Of a stretch of DNA of 64,000 nucleotides, positions 37,037 through 49,500 are shown one piece after another. Location of the stretch: the NCBI RefSeq assembly GCF_010093815.1, contig NW_022985577.1:109804-173803 (forward strand), in the 5' to 3' direction. Numbering within the stretch: position 1 is the first letter of the stretch; every line of letters starts with the position of its first letter. Source of the DNA: Pseudovirgaria hyperparasitica (lineage: Eukaryota > Ascomycota > Dothideomycetes > Acrospermales > Acrospermaceae). The position numbers and the translations under genes are program-made. The notes under the pieces are model-generated. The model made no database searches, was not told the origin of the DNA, and was given only the letters and a program-made list of their open reading frames with translations.

Positions 37037-37047
37037 GGTTTTTTTTT

Positions 37048-37189
37048 TAAAGATTAGAAATTAAGTATATACGGTCTACTTATATAGTACTATTACTTAA
37101 TCTAGCTAACTTAATCTAGATCTATCTATTACTAGACCGTACTAGACCGTAGTAGTCTAGTTAAGTCTATTCTAGTATTAGTCCTAATA
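37048..37189 (-). repeat. Fragment of an A-family LTR
   Basis: About 140 bp aligning with the part 38,015-38,157 of the A LTR (shared words AAATTAAGTATATACGG and CTAGTTAAGTC). The other ~100 bp are missing, apparently cut by the 5' end of LINE E-i. Confidence 0.75.
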
Positions 37190-37917
37190 GTCTAGGTCTT
37201 CTATTTAGTCTAAGTAAGTTAGCTTATTCTCTAGCTAAGTATAGAGAACTAGAATATTACTTAAACTAGATAGATACTCTAATTAAGTAACTAGAGCCTC
37301 TAGAGAAGATAGTTAATCTCCTTAAGTCTATAAAGTTAATTTATAAGTATAGAAAGTATACTATAAGATTATTTAATAATAAAATTAGTAAGTATATATA
37401 GAAGTATCTAAATTAGATCTATAATACTAAGTATAAGCTCTATACTAAGGAGTTAGTACTAAAGTAAATAGTTAAATACTACTAGAATATCTATTAATAT
37501 TATAGCTTTAGACTTAAGAATACTACTATAGCTACTTATAGTTATAAATAGTATAAACCTTATCTTACTAAACTACTTCTAAATAGACTACTATATTATA
37601 AGATATAGAAAAAGGTTATAAAGCTAGTTTTTCTAGATAATAACTTAAATAGTATATAAGATAAGACTTTAATAGCTTTATATAAACTAACTAGTATACT
37701 ATCTACTAGTAAGATACTATAAGTTAACTAGAATAATAAATAAGATATTAATATTAGTAAGCTACTAGCTAAGTAATAAGACTACTCTAAAGAAACTATA
37801 AAGTATATTATACCCGCTAAGAAACTTTCTAATATTAGTTTAGTAGTAGGTTAAATATAAGATAGTATCTATAAAGATATATATCTATATCTATCTAAGT
37901 ATTAAATATAAGGCTAC
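37190..37917. other. Unclassified RIP-mutated sequence left of element A
   Basis: Reads on the plus strand as a Lys/Leu-rich helical frame with RIP-type stops (~37,190-37,560). No family recognised; it adjoins an A-type LTR fragment, so it could come from another LTR element. Confidence 0.4.
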
Positions 37918-38157
37918 TATAAGGATTATAGACGTAGAATAGTAGTCTAACAGGTCATAGAAGGATTCGGGAATATATTTAAAAGGGTAGTCTACTCTTC
38001 TAATAAGGTTAATTTCTAAAGAGTAGGAATTAAGTGTATACGGCCTACTTATATAGTGGTCTCGCTTATTCTAGCTAGCTTACCCTAGGTCCACCTATCA
38101 CGGACCGTACTAGACCATAGTATTCTAGTTAAGTCCATCCTAGTGTTAGCCCTAATA
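37918..38157 (-). repeat. 3' LTR of element A
   Basis: 240 bp, same length as the right LTR. On the plus strand it runs from TATAAGGATTATAGACG to AGCCCTAATA. Confidence 0.9.
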
Positions 38158-38641
38158 ATATCCTTCTTCTTTTTATACTTCGCCCCGAAGTAATTAGCTA
38201 TATATAAATCCGTAATTCTATAAGCGTTATATTTATACGCGCATCTAATTAAATCTATATAACGTTATTAATAGTGTTTATATTAGTAAACTTAAGCTCT
38301 AGTTTACTTTTATTTATATACGCGCTTATCTCTTACTTTATGGCTACTACCTTAGAGGTAGCTCCGCGGGTTATATAACCGCTATATTAACTAAGCTTAT
38401 ATTTAGTTCTCTTATTCTAAATTTTCTTCTCTAGTATATCTACCTTACTCTTAAGGTAAGTCGTTAATTCGTATACTATCTCCTTTAGTTTAGATCTATT
38501 TAGGTCTAGAGTAGTCTATTTTCGTTAGAGCTAGTCCTATGTAATCTATTCGCGTTATTACGGTTACTAATTTAGCTTCTTTAATCGCCTTTAAGGCTAA
38601 ATAAGTATTCTACTCTTAGATCTCTAGCTAACGTATATATA

Positions 38642-40060
38642 TAGATATCTAATACTAGTTCTATTCCTAAGCCTACCTCCTCCTCTTATAAGACTCGCTC
38701 TAAAGAGATTATCTCTACCCCGGCCATACCGGCTAAAAAATCCACTTATTATAGTAGTATAAAGGCGCGCTCTAAGTTAGAGAAGAAGGTAGCTAAGGCT
38801 ACTACTACTATTACTACTAACGTGGCCACTAGTCGCTCTAATCTAGGTAATCCTAGTACTAGTATTACGGAAGAGGTAGCTATAAAGTCTACCTATACCT
38901 ACTCGCACCGCCTATCTACTCTACCTCCTTTAGAGGATAAAGAAGATCTTATTATAGATGATAATCGAGAGTTCACGCCTTTACCGCCTCGCTCTAAATA
39001 CCGTTCCTCTTTTTAGTCTAATATAGACTAACTTAGTCGCTCTAGATCCTTTTAGAACCTTAATATTTACTCTAAACCTAGCCCTAGTAATAATAAGGCC
39101 TGGGTCGCCGAAGATACTAAACGTAGTCGTGGTTTACGCCATAGAAAAACGGCGAACTATAGTTTAATATACTTTAAGTATATTAAGGCTTACGCTACTA
39201 GCTCTAAATATCTCTTCCGCTCTAACTCTAGTATTAGCTACTACTCTACTAACCGCGATAGGCCTATACGCCTAATCTTTAAGCTCTCTACCCGCTACCG
39301 CCGCTATACCGTCCTTAGTAAAGTTTATCTTTAGGTAAGTCTATTAGACTATTTTAGTCTAGGGTAATCTAAAGTCGTCCATGCTAATACGTTTTTAGGT
39401 TCCTATTTATATATAAGATATATATAACGATCTTCGCGTCCGCGAGACTCTCGGCAGTTCTAACAGTTATCTAGCTTCTATATATAGAGAGTTTAGAGAG
39501 CGCTATAAGCTCTTTCTAGAGGTTATTAAAGTATAAGTTTAGAAACCGTTAATTATTATTAATCTTAGCTTATAATTTTTAGTCGCCATAAGATTTCTAG
39601 CGCTTAGACTACCTATTCTAGGGAGTTGGTTTTAGCTACTAAGGCCGTAGAAGAGATTTATACTATTCCTTCCCGCCCGCCTCGTGCTACTAACGGGTCT
39701 TATAAGAGATCTACTAGTTCTCCTTCTAAGTTACCTTATAAGAGGGTATATATTCTATTCTAGATTATTCTAGACCATGTTAGCTAACTTTAGGTCTAGT
39801 TACTCTACTCTAGCGCTTAGTCGTTATCTTACTACGCTCTAACCGAGCGCGTAGTTACTCTAGAGAATAAGGTCTCTAACCTCCGTCGCTCTATTACTCG
39901 GTTAGTTTATTTACTACGCTCTAAGAGTAATAATAAGATAGAGGAGTAGCTCTATAGCTCTATTTACTAGGGTTTCTATATAGTATATATTAGCTCTATC
40001 TACCTGGTTTCTATCTATTTTAGTCCTTTTTAGACCGTTTAGATACCTATCTACTAGTTT
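38642..40060 (+). pseudogene. Antisense ORF of element A (unknown protein)
   Basis: Plus-strand frame opposite to gag-pol, between pol and the 3' LTR. The same frame is kept at 38,702, 38,822, 39,674 and 39,842, with only RIP-type TAG/TAA breaks. The N-terminal part is Ser/Thr/Lys-rich (KSTYYSSIKARSKLEKKVAK), then acidic EDKEDLIIDD and FTPLPPRSKYRSS. The middle is Arg-rich (KRSRGLRHRK, RPIRLIF). The C-terminal part has a short coiled coil (ERVVTLENKVSNLRRSITRL). An open run without stops lies at 38,822-39,016. No enzyme motif is seen; the look is of a gag- or adaptor-like protein. The frame may extend to ~40,340. The second copy (A2) keeps the same frame. Confidence 0.6.
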
Positions 40061-40479
40061 TCTAGTAATTTAATTCTTGACTTAATAATATTATATACGT
40101 TCTTATTTATTCTATAACTATTAAATTTTAGGTTCTAATTTCCTTTAAGTTACTTAAGTATAGATATCATATATAAATTAGTTTATCTCTCTAAATTATA
40201 TTAGAGCACCCGAACTAGTGGCCTAGTGGTTATTAGTTCGGGTACTCTAACCTTTTATATTATATATCACGACTTTAATTCCGTAGTAGGGTACCTTTTT
40301 AGTTTCTTAGTCCTATGTTCTTCTCGTGTATAATAGTCTATATTAGTCTATTCTAGACTTCTCTATGTTATTCTATTATAATATATTACATCACGTGCCT
40401 ATAACGGTTATTTACGTTTTCTTCGCGTTTAGTAACTATATATCGCTTGAATTATAGGGCTGCCTTATAGAGTTTTCCT

Positions 40480-41214
40480 AGTGTACGTTTAGAATTTATA
40501 ATTCGATACTTCGTTCTCTACGGTATCCTTCTTCTTTTTACGACGGCCCCGACGGCGCTAGGTTTACGGTAGTAATATATTATCCTATAACCTCTATTTA
40601 TATATAGCTATCGCGGCACTTAAGATATATACCATAGGTTTCTAGGTATCCTTATTCTCGGTGTAGTTCTTCTAACGGATTCGATACTTTTAGATACCGT
40701 TCTCGTCGAGTCTATATTCGATAATATAGTCTACTTCGTATACGTCTAGTCTATCTTAGAGTATAATAGAGTATAATTACACGTTCGTATGTTTATACAT
40801 ATTAGGTTAAAACCTTTTAAGTAATAAGACGTGGAATACGTTATAGACTTTTATATCGTTTCCTAGGTTAAGCTCGTAGACTCTTATACCGATATAACGT
40901 TTAATTCGAAAGGGACCAGCTATTTTATAATTAAGCTTTTTATTTACTCGCGACATTTGTATATTACGGATATTAAGAAGGACTTTGTCTCCCTCCTTAT
41001 ACGCTTAATCTTTAACTAATCTATTATAGTACTTTATATATAACTTATTTACTTACTAGATTATTACGTAATAGTTATATACGGTTTTAAAGATTTTAAT
41101 CGCTAGTTCCTATGCATGGACATTAATATCTATCATTCGGTTAAACTAGACCGTATAAGGTTCGAAACCTATCCTTAGACTACGTTCTAGGTTCGCCTAG
41201 AAGGGCGTAATACC
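40480..41214 (-). pseudogene. End of pol of element A (integrase C-terminus and chromodomain)
   Basis: Minus-strand frame continuing the integrase from the other side of the LINE: FEPYTVQFNRMIDINVHAQE, KEGDKVLLNIRNIQMSR, then KVYNVFHVLLLKRF and a chromodomain-like segment with VDYIIEYRLDENG and NYTENKDTQ. Ends near 40,480. Confidence 0.8.
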
Positions 41215-41464
41215 TATTATACTATAATAATAATAATAATAATATTATATAACTAGGTAGAGTAGTACTCTATAGGTCTATGCCTTCTCTAGTCTAAGCT
41301 ACTATATAAGAAGAAACCCCATAGGGAAAAACTTCCTTATATCTATAACTATATCTCGTTAAACCTCTATTTCGTCTTAAGTATATAGCTATAGGGTACG
41401 CCTATTAGCCTATAGCCTATATTACCGTTATTTTACCCTTAGGTAGCACGTATAGGTGCGGAGG

Positions 41465-41495
41465 TTATTAGTTAAGGGCTGCCCTTAACTAATAA
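41465..41495. repeat. 31-nt palindrome, copy 4 (LINE E-ii, 3' side)
   Basis: Arms intact, centre CTG. Lies about 235 bp from the 3' end of the LINE and covers the ORF2 stop, as in E-iii. Confidence 0.95.
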
Positions 41496-44400
41496 TTAGG
41501 GTTCTTCTAGGGTTCTTCCGGTATATATCGGGTTACTACCGGTGTATACTAGGTCTCTTCCGGTATATATTTCCGGGTCCACTAGTACTAGAGAAGTAGT
41601 AGATATATAAGTATCTATCAGGAGACGTCCTTAGAGTACTTATTAAGCTATTATACGATATCTAAAGTCTTCGTAACGTAGATAAGCTATTACCGTTATA
41701 TATGGAGGTTAGGGTATATAGCTAGATAGTAGCGTAATATACCTCTCCAGCCGTACGCCTTATACTATAGGGAGATATTAGAAACGCCTCTCTTATAGAT
41801 ATAGTATAGGAGTCCTATAGCGCCCGTTCGGGCTTAGATAAGTATAGATACTTAGGCTTTCGTTAGCCCTTTATATATCTATTTACTTAGTTCCTTCTAT
41901 AGCCCTTAAATCTACTCTAGATATCTATTCTACTAGAAGGTCTAGTGGGCACGGAGTGTCTCTTTCTACTTATCTTAAGTCTATAACTATATATTTTTTA
42001 CGAGTTCTTAAAGGCTCTACTAGTCTAGAAGAGCGTCTGGGTTATCTCGGACTTCTTATACTACTTAGCTAGAGTCGGCTTCTATTAAGTATCTATACCG
42101 TATTCGATTCTAGCCTATATATAGGAGTACGCGGTAATATATACTAATTCATACACGTAGCGCGGTAAAAGTATATTCTACGTTTTCTATGCGTTTCTAT
42201 ACTTATTATTTAGTAAAGTATACTACCCTCTATATCTAGTAGAAGTTATATATACTTATAACGTCTATCTCGCGTCGTAGTAGTACCGTGTTAGTAGCTT
42301 TATATACGCCTAATATAAGACGGAGTATACGGTTCTATATGGATTCGAGCTTTATTCGCCTAGTCTATATAAGGGCTATATACTAGTACTCGTATCCGTA
42401 TATAAAGGCGGGTCGTACCATAGATATATATAGCTAGTATGCCTTATCCCGGGCGGTTCCCCACGTAGAGGCTATAATCCATTATATAGCGGCTTCTACC
42501 TAGAGGGCCCTAGAGACGGCGTATGCTACTTATAGTCCCTATTTAAGCTTACTATCTAGTATAACTCCGAGCGCGCGCATGCTTTATACTAGTAGTTCGT
42601 TAAATACGTCGATTCGGGGGCGTCGTTTGCCTTCCCTAGTTACCTATTTCCCTTAATAATTAATAAAGTATATGAGCTAGTATTTCTCTAGGGCGAACTT
42701 TGCTCCGTGGCGTTTTACCTACTAGAGATACCTCTTATAGTTCTATTCTAGTCGTCTATACGTTTAGTTAGTATTATTATTAATAGCTAGGAGGTATATG
42801 TTATCGGCGTATCCGACTACCTCTATATACTTTATTTCTTAAAGAAGGTCTACTATAAAGAAGATAAATAGGATCGGAGAGATAGTACTCCCTTATGGGA
42901 TACCGTATACCGTCTCTTTATATTCGCTCTAGTATCTAGAGATATATATCTAAGTTATTCTTTCTATAAGGAATAACTATATAAAGCGTATAATCCATTC
43001 TAGTATTCGTCTTATCCGGAGGTTATAAATAAGTCTTATGTAGTTTATCTTATTAAACGCTCCGGCCATATTAAGGGAGAGGAGCGATACTACCCGTCCC
43101 TATTTCTATACGGCCTAGACGACTTCGATAATATATTAGATAGCTATTATTAGGGAGCTATCTATCTTTACCTTCTGGTTCGGAGGGAGGAGATTATATT
43201 CCTATACCGCGGTACTTATCTTCTTTACTATTATAGCCTCTAGTATCTTATCTAGGTAGGAGAGAAGGGCGATTAGTCTCTATCCCTTTAGGGAGTTAGG
43301 GCTCTTTCCTAGCTTCGGGAGTATAATAGTATAGGCGACTCGAAAGCTCTAGGGGTGGTACCCCTACGTGACGTATACTTAGAATATACGAGTAATAAGC
43401 GGTAGGGTCGCTTTTATAGTGCTTTTTAGGCATCGATTTAGAATTCTATCTAGTCCGGGTGCTTTATCATTTAGAAGTATCTTAATAATATTAAGTATAT
43501 CCTCCTCCGTAACTTCTTTAGGGATATCTACTATATATAGGTATTCGGCGCCGTAAACGTCTAATAGGTCTACTAGTTCTAGGAGAGGGAATATAGCCTC
43601 CCGTAGGGCCTTAGTTTTCTTAAGGCCCGTGGAGTATATTCTCCCCTAATATATTAGGGGAGGTATAAGTAGCAGGGGTGTCGGAGTATCTACGCCCTTG
43701 GCCTATTTTACTATACGCTATAGCCCTATTACGTGTTATATCTATTAACTAGTAATTATATACTACTATTTACGCCTTTCGTTATAGAGGACTTTATCGC
43801 GTTATTATATCGCTTCCTTCTATTCTTTCTACGACTCGGGTGTTCTCGTATAGTATACGCGTCTATATAGCCTTTAGGCGTCTTATCTACTTTCCCGTAC
43901 TTAAGAAATCCCCTTTACTTCTAGGGGCCGGTATATTTAGTATAGTACGTGTTTATTTCTCGTATTCTAGTATGTTTATAGGAGTGTCTATACGGTCTAG
44001 TCTATGGCTAGGTTATTAGATATATCGACTATAGAGGGATCTAGGATCGCCGATTCTAGGTCCTTTAGATACTTTTTCTAGTTAGTATCCTTCTATATCT
44101 ATTATCCCCGTTATTTATTCGGGGTATATACGTTTATTACGGTTTCCATATATTCGTGGTCGGAATTCGTCTATATCTAGCCTAGGTAGTAGTATTAGAT
44201 CCGGTAACTAATATACTCCGTAGCGAAGGTAAGGTTAAGCATGGACCCGTCTTCGTCCTATTTATGTTTTTTCTATATAACTTATTCTATAGGTATAAGT
44301 AGATATAGGAAGTCGTGGTAGCGGGTGCGTAGTTCCCTTACTCTAAGTTCTTCTCTAACTACGGCTAGGCCTCTCTACTATTAGTAGTAGAGATTAAAGT

Positions 44401-44900
44401 CTCCTAGGAGGATATGTTACCCTAGTTCCGTAGTACCCTCGAGTATCTCGTCTAGTATAAGTATATATTATTAGTTATATATGTTATATATATATAGGGG
44501 GCCTATATCTAGTTATAGATGTAGTATTATTCTAAGGTTATCGCGCTCGGTATATAACTATAATAAGAGTAGTATTAATCTATGAATATGGAAGAGGACT
44601 CGTCTTTCTAGTCCTAGAGGGTATATAGTATGGTATCCGGGGTGTGTGGTTGGTTTACTCGTCTAGTAGTATTTATAGGGTTCCTAGATAGCGAGTATTA
44701 TAGCCCCGGTCTCTTCGAGGAGCGTCGCCTAGTTCTCTCTTTTATATTATATGTTTACCTATATAATTCGGAGTATATTCTAGTCCCTTATTAGATACTA
44801 GGGAGTATATATATCTATATGCATATTCCTTGGAGGCGCGACTATCCTCGCGCGGTAGCGGCTTTAACTATGCCTTTTAGTCGTCCTATTATCTTCGGGA
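41496..44900 (-). pseudogene. ORF2 of LINE E-ii (endonuclease and reverse transcriptase), RIP-inactivated
   Basis: Minus-strand counterpart of ORF2 in E-iii (56,970-60,347); blocks such as the RT catalytic region (~42,820-42,780) and the endonuclease region (~44,450-44,350) align as reverse complements. Stops are of RIP type. Confidence 0.75.
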
Positions 44901-46239
44901 TAGTCTACTATCCCGCCTAACTATCTTCCGGAGGGGAGGTTAGGGGTGTTATAAAGGAAGGGCTCGTGGTAGGTATTATATTTTATAACTATCTCACGCC
45001 TCTTACTTTTATTATGCGAATATATTCTATAATCTATTTATATTTTATGCACGTTAACGACTACGACGGGTGTTTCCCGTTATAGTTTAAATACTATGCT
45101 ATATCCCTATTTCTTAGTCCGTCTCCTCGCGGTTTATAAGGGCACTCCTAGATAGCGTGGTCCCTACGGTACTATCCGCACTTGGTCTTCTATAAGTACC
45201 TTTATATAGTGTGTCTATACCCTTAATAGTTAAAGTACTATATTATTATCTATACTCTATCCTATAGCTCGGCTATAAGAAGCTCTTCTTCTATTAGGAA
45301 TCCCTTCTATATAATATATTATATAAGGGCGGGGTCTCGGAGCTCCATAATTATAGTAGAGTGTTTTTTCGCCGTCGTCTTAATCGCCTATAGGTTCTTC
45401 TACCACGCTTTTACGATCTTAATCCCTAGGTATTTTCGCGTGTTAGATTATTCTATGCGTATAATATCCTCCGCTCTAATAGCCTATCCCTATACGGGTA
45501 CTATATATACTATAATTAGGTATATAGCTACCCTAATAGACGCGCTAGAGAAGATACTATCTATCGCGTTTAGATCTCGTAAGATGTTTTACTATATAGT
45601 ATTCGTTATAGTAGTAAGTACTACCCTACCTAGCGTAACTTTAGTAGCCACGACGCTCGACCATATTCCTTTCTATTTATTAATCTTATTTATAATTTCC
45701 TTTAGAGATGCCCGTTAGACCTACGCTAGCGTGTTCTTATCCTAGATTACGATACGTATACTATATACTCTATCTATAGTTCTAGTAGTCCTTAGTATGG
45801 TAGCTCCGGGTATTACTATAATCTAAGCCTATGTGTTAGGGCGCTTACCTTAGAATAGCTCTTCCTAGATTTTCCGTAGGCTAGCTTCTATTTAGTTAAG
45901 CCTACTACTAGGTTCCTCTCGTGGCGACTTTCTTTCTTCCTCTATAATTCCTCTTAGGTTCTAGATAAGGTCCCGGAATATATAAAGGAGGGTCTTCTTT
46001 CTCTTCTTAGCGTCCCTCTCTACACGTATTACCTAGTATTTAATTTTATCTAGGAGGGTCTCCCCTCTCGGGGTCCCCTCGGTCTAGGTTATCTATAGCG
46101 CTTCGTACCCTTAGTTAGTTCCTATATTTTAGATAGGTGTCTAGCTATCTATATTAATATCGCTATATAGCCGTTTCTACCGTACTAGTAGGGGTATATC
46201 CGGCGTATACCGGGGTATTATAATGCCTAAGGCCGCCAT
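44901..46239 (-). pseudogene. ORF1 of LINE E-ii, RIP-inactivated
   Basis: Begins at ATG 46,239-46,237 in the context CCATGG, 2 nt from the palindrome. Codes a helical nucleic-acid-binding ORF1 protein with a zinc knuckle near ~45,180, as in E-iii. The left border is approximate. Confidence 0.7.
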
Positions 46240-46241
46240 GG

Positions 46242-46272
46242 TTATTAGTTAAGGGTAGCCCTTAACTAATAA
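46242..46272. repeat. 31-nt palindrome, copy 5 (LINE E-ii, 5' side)
   Basis: Arms intact, centre TAG. Lies 2 nt upstream of the ORF1 ATG (46,239) on the minus strand. Confidence 0.95.
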
Positions 46273-46525
46273 AAGGGGGTCGGCGTGTCGGCGTTTATTA
46301 GATATAGTCTATGCTTATATTATCGAAGAGTCTTCGAGCGTATATATATAGTATCTCTATACGTCGGTATCGTCGTGTATTATACGCTATACGTACGCAC
46401 GTGTGTCGGAGGTTATTATACTCGGTATACTCTATCGTTTAATGTATGTAAATCGCTGTTTTACCCCGAATTGACTAGTTTGGTCCGTTAGGGTATAAGA
46501 AGTTCTAATTATTATACTATAATAA

Positions 46526-49500
46526 CTATTATTATACGCGAATTCTACTATACTTAGTAGAGAGGCCTAGTCATCTTATTCGAAATTATAGAATGTACGA
46601 AGGTAGGCCTTAAGCGTTTAATTCTATCGCTCTATCTAACCATCTATTTATAGATGGAATGCTATTAACATGTTTCTATTCATGCCGGCTATTTCGTAGA
46701 ATGACGTCTAGAATTTAGACGTGAATATACTCCCTCGGTCTATAACGATCCTTTTTAGTATACTATAGACCTTAATAATCTTATTCTAGAATACTTATAC
46801 TAGTTCTTTTAATATAATTATCTTCTATATAGGGACGTACCTAGACATCTTTATAAGTCTATCTATAATAATAAGAATTAAATTATAACTTATTCTAAGC
46901 ATCTCGCTTAGAGGTAAGTTAACTATAAAATCTATAGTAATATCTTCCTATATAAAGAGGGGGACTAGTAGAGGCTATAAGTTTCTATATGGCTTATATC
47001 TAGGTACCTTTATTCTTTAATAAATTAGATAAGTAGCTATCTATTCTTTAATATACTTAGATATATCTTTCTAAAAATAGTACTAATAAATCGAGCTTAG
47101 GGTGCGTATATACCTAAAATATTCTACTAGGTTAGCGTTATAGTATCGGCTAACTACGGTAAATCGTATATTATCTATTAGTATATAGTACTTTCTATTA
47201 TAGTAGAGTAAGCCGTCCACGAAGGTCTACTTATAGTCTACTTCGGTCTATAATAATCTATCTTACTATATTTTACGTAACTTTAAAACTTTTAGATCTA
47301 TCTTTTATAGATCTATAATTAACTAGGCGAGGTCTACTTAATATACACGCTAGGTACTATCGCCCTCCCTAATAGCGCCGATAAATGGCTCGCTAGGGAC
47401 TTTAGTACCGCGTCTTTAGTTACTAGCTTTGGTCTTATAAATTCGATTACTAGTATCGGCGTTAGTATCTCGCTAATCATTAGATAACTTATTATCTAAC
47501 CTCGTCCTTAAGAGTTAGGCCTATAGCTACTCTAGGACCCTATAGCTACTATAATTCTAGGCGCCTTCTTTATAGTTAGGTCTTCTTAATATTCTATTAG
47601 CTAGATTTATACTTCTAGGTTAATAGTAGATTATAAAGTAGAAATTTATAAGCTACTTAGTCTATTAAACCTATTAACGATTTAAAACTATCATACTTAT
47701 AAACCCCTTTAAGTTATAGTAATTAGTTAGTAACTTAATATTATATATAGTATCTTTAAGATAATATCGCCACTACTTAAACGACTCTACTATTACTAGT
47801 AGCTCTTAGTTATAAATAGTATATCTAGTCTTAATGTTAGCTATCTTACGCGAGAAGAACGTAACTAGATACTATTAGACCTTTTTAGACTCTATTAGTC
47901 TAGGCTAGAAGAGTATACCCGAGATTATAAATTCTAATGCATTAGTTTCGACGCGAATAGGTTTAGTTAGGTTAAAGTACACTAGTAATAGGGCGGTTAT
48001 AAATGCTTCTTTAATCTTCTCGAAGGATATTCTTTTAACCTTAGTTAATTTAATAGGTTATAATTTAATATTACGCTATTTCTATCTACTACGGACCATA
48101 ATAGACGAGTTAGTGGTAGTAGTATACGTATTAAGTAGTGCGGCTAAACGGGAGAAGTATTTAATAAATTTTTGGTAGTAGTTAGTAAAGCTAATAAAGA
48201 CACGTATATCTCGAACGGATTTTAGTTTAGGCTAGTCTATAATAGTAGTAACTCTATCTCTCTCTATGGTTATACCTTAATTAGTAATAACGAAGCTAAG
48301 AAAGTTAATATAGTTCTAATGGAACTCGCATTTAGATAGCTTAATATATAGCTTATACTTTTCTAGCCTATCTAGGACTACACGTACGTGCTAGATATAC
48401 TCCTCCTTATTATCTAAGAAGATAAGGATATTATCTAGATACACGATATATATCGTGTTAAGTAGGCCTACTAGCGCGTTATTAATATACGCTTAGAAGG
48501 TGCCTAGCGCGTTAGTTAGTCTAAAAGGGACCACGATATACTTAAAGTATCTATAATAGGTCCTAAAAGCCGTTTTCCATTCGTCGCCTTCCTTAATATA
48601 AAGGTAATAGTAGGCGTTATATAGATTAAGCTTAGTAAAGATCTTTATACGTTCTAGTCTATTAATAGACTCGGAGATAAGAGGTAGTAGGTAACGATTC
48701 TTTCGCGTAATATTATTTAGACTATAGTAGTTAATATATAGACGGAGGCTTCTATCCTTCTTCTTTATAAAGAGAATTAGAGCTCCGGCTAGGGATATAC
48801 TAGGCCTAATCTATTCTCGCGTAAGGTTCTTTTCGATATATTCTCGAAGGGCGTATAACTTAGATTCTAAAAGAGGGTAGATAGGTCTATATAGAGGTTA
48901 CTAGCCATCTTTAAGATTAATAGTAAGGTTAGTAGATTAGTATTAAGGTAGTTCGGAGGAATCGATCGCTAACGCGATATATTAGTATATTTTATACTAA
49001 TATAGTAGGTTTTCGTCTACTTTAATACTAAGCTCGCTATTTTACGTAAGTAAGAGTATATAGATAGTAGAGATTACCTTCTCATAATCTTTTTAGAATT
49101 ATTCGTTATTAATAAGCTATACTAGTTCCTATTAAGGTAGGTTCATACGCTAGCTAGCTATCTTCTTAAGGAAGTCTAGTTTTAGATTATATTTCTTAAG
49201 CTACGGTATACCTAGAATTATATTAAAGGAACTATCTACCACGATAAAGGTTAAGTAGTAGAGTTTCCATTTCCCTCCGCTATTCTAGATACTATATTTA
49301 ATAGTATAGATACCGTATAACTTAATAGGACCGTGAATACCATGGAACATAGTATCTATTAGAGCTTAGATGTCGGCGTTAAGTTCTCATGCTCGTTAGG
49401 TCGATATAACGTTAGTAGCCGACCTACTATCGAGTATTATAGTCTAATATTATCCATAAGGGACCTCGATAGGTCTAGTCTATAGTTTAATATACTATTT

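Larger units (their letters stand above)
41231..46509 (-). mobile_element. LINE copy E-ii: full-length Tad1-like non-LTR retrotransposon in element A
   Basis: About 5.28 kb, running right to left, with the 16-bp target duplication TATTATACTATAATAA at 41,215-41,230 and 46,510-46,525. The 3' end has an (AAT)n-type tail on the left (41,225-41,245). The element interrupts the integrase of A; removing it and one TSD copy restores a continuous frame. ORF1 starts at ATG 46,239 just inside the 5' palindrome. ORF2 (endonuclease, reverse transcriptase, C-terminal CCHC) fills ~44,900-41,490 and ends in the 3' palindrome. The GC content is clearly higher than in E-i. Confidence 0.9.

Noticed and set aside
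37918-40490. Reading the whole 2.57-kb repeat shared by A and A2 as one very long LTR
   Set aside because: The right end of A has only the 240-bp part, and a purine tract follows the 240-bp LTR on the left, so the rest is internal sequence.
45440-45718. 92-codon open frame on the plus strand, with a near-identical 92-codon frame at 56,118-56,396 on the minus strand
   Set aside because: Both are the antisense of LINE ORF1 in two copies of the same element; they are similar because the LINE copies are, and the translation is low-complexity hydrophobic.
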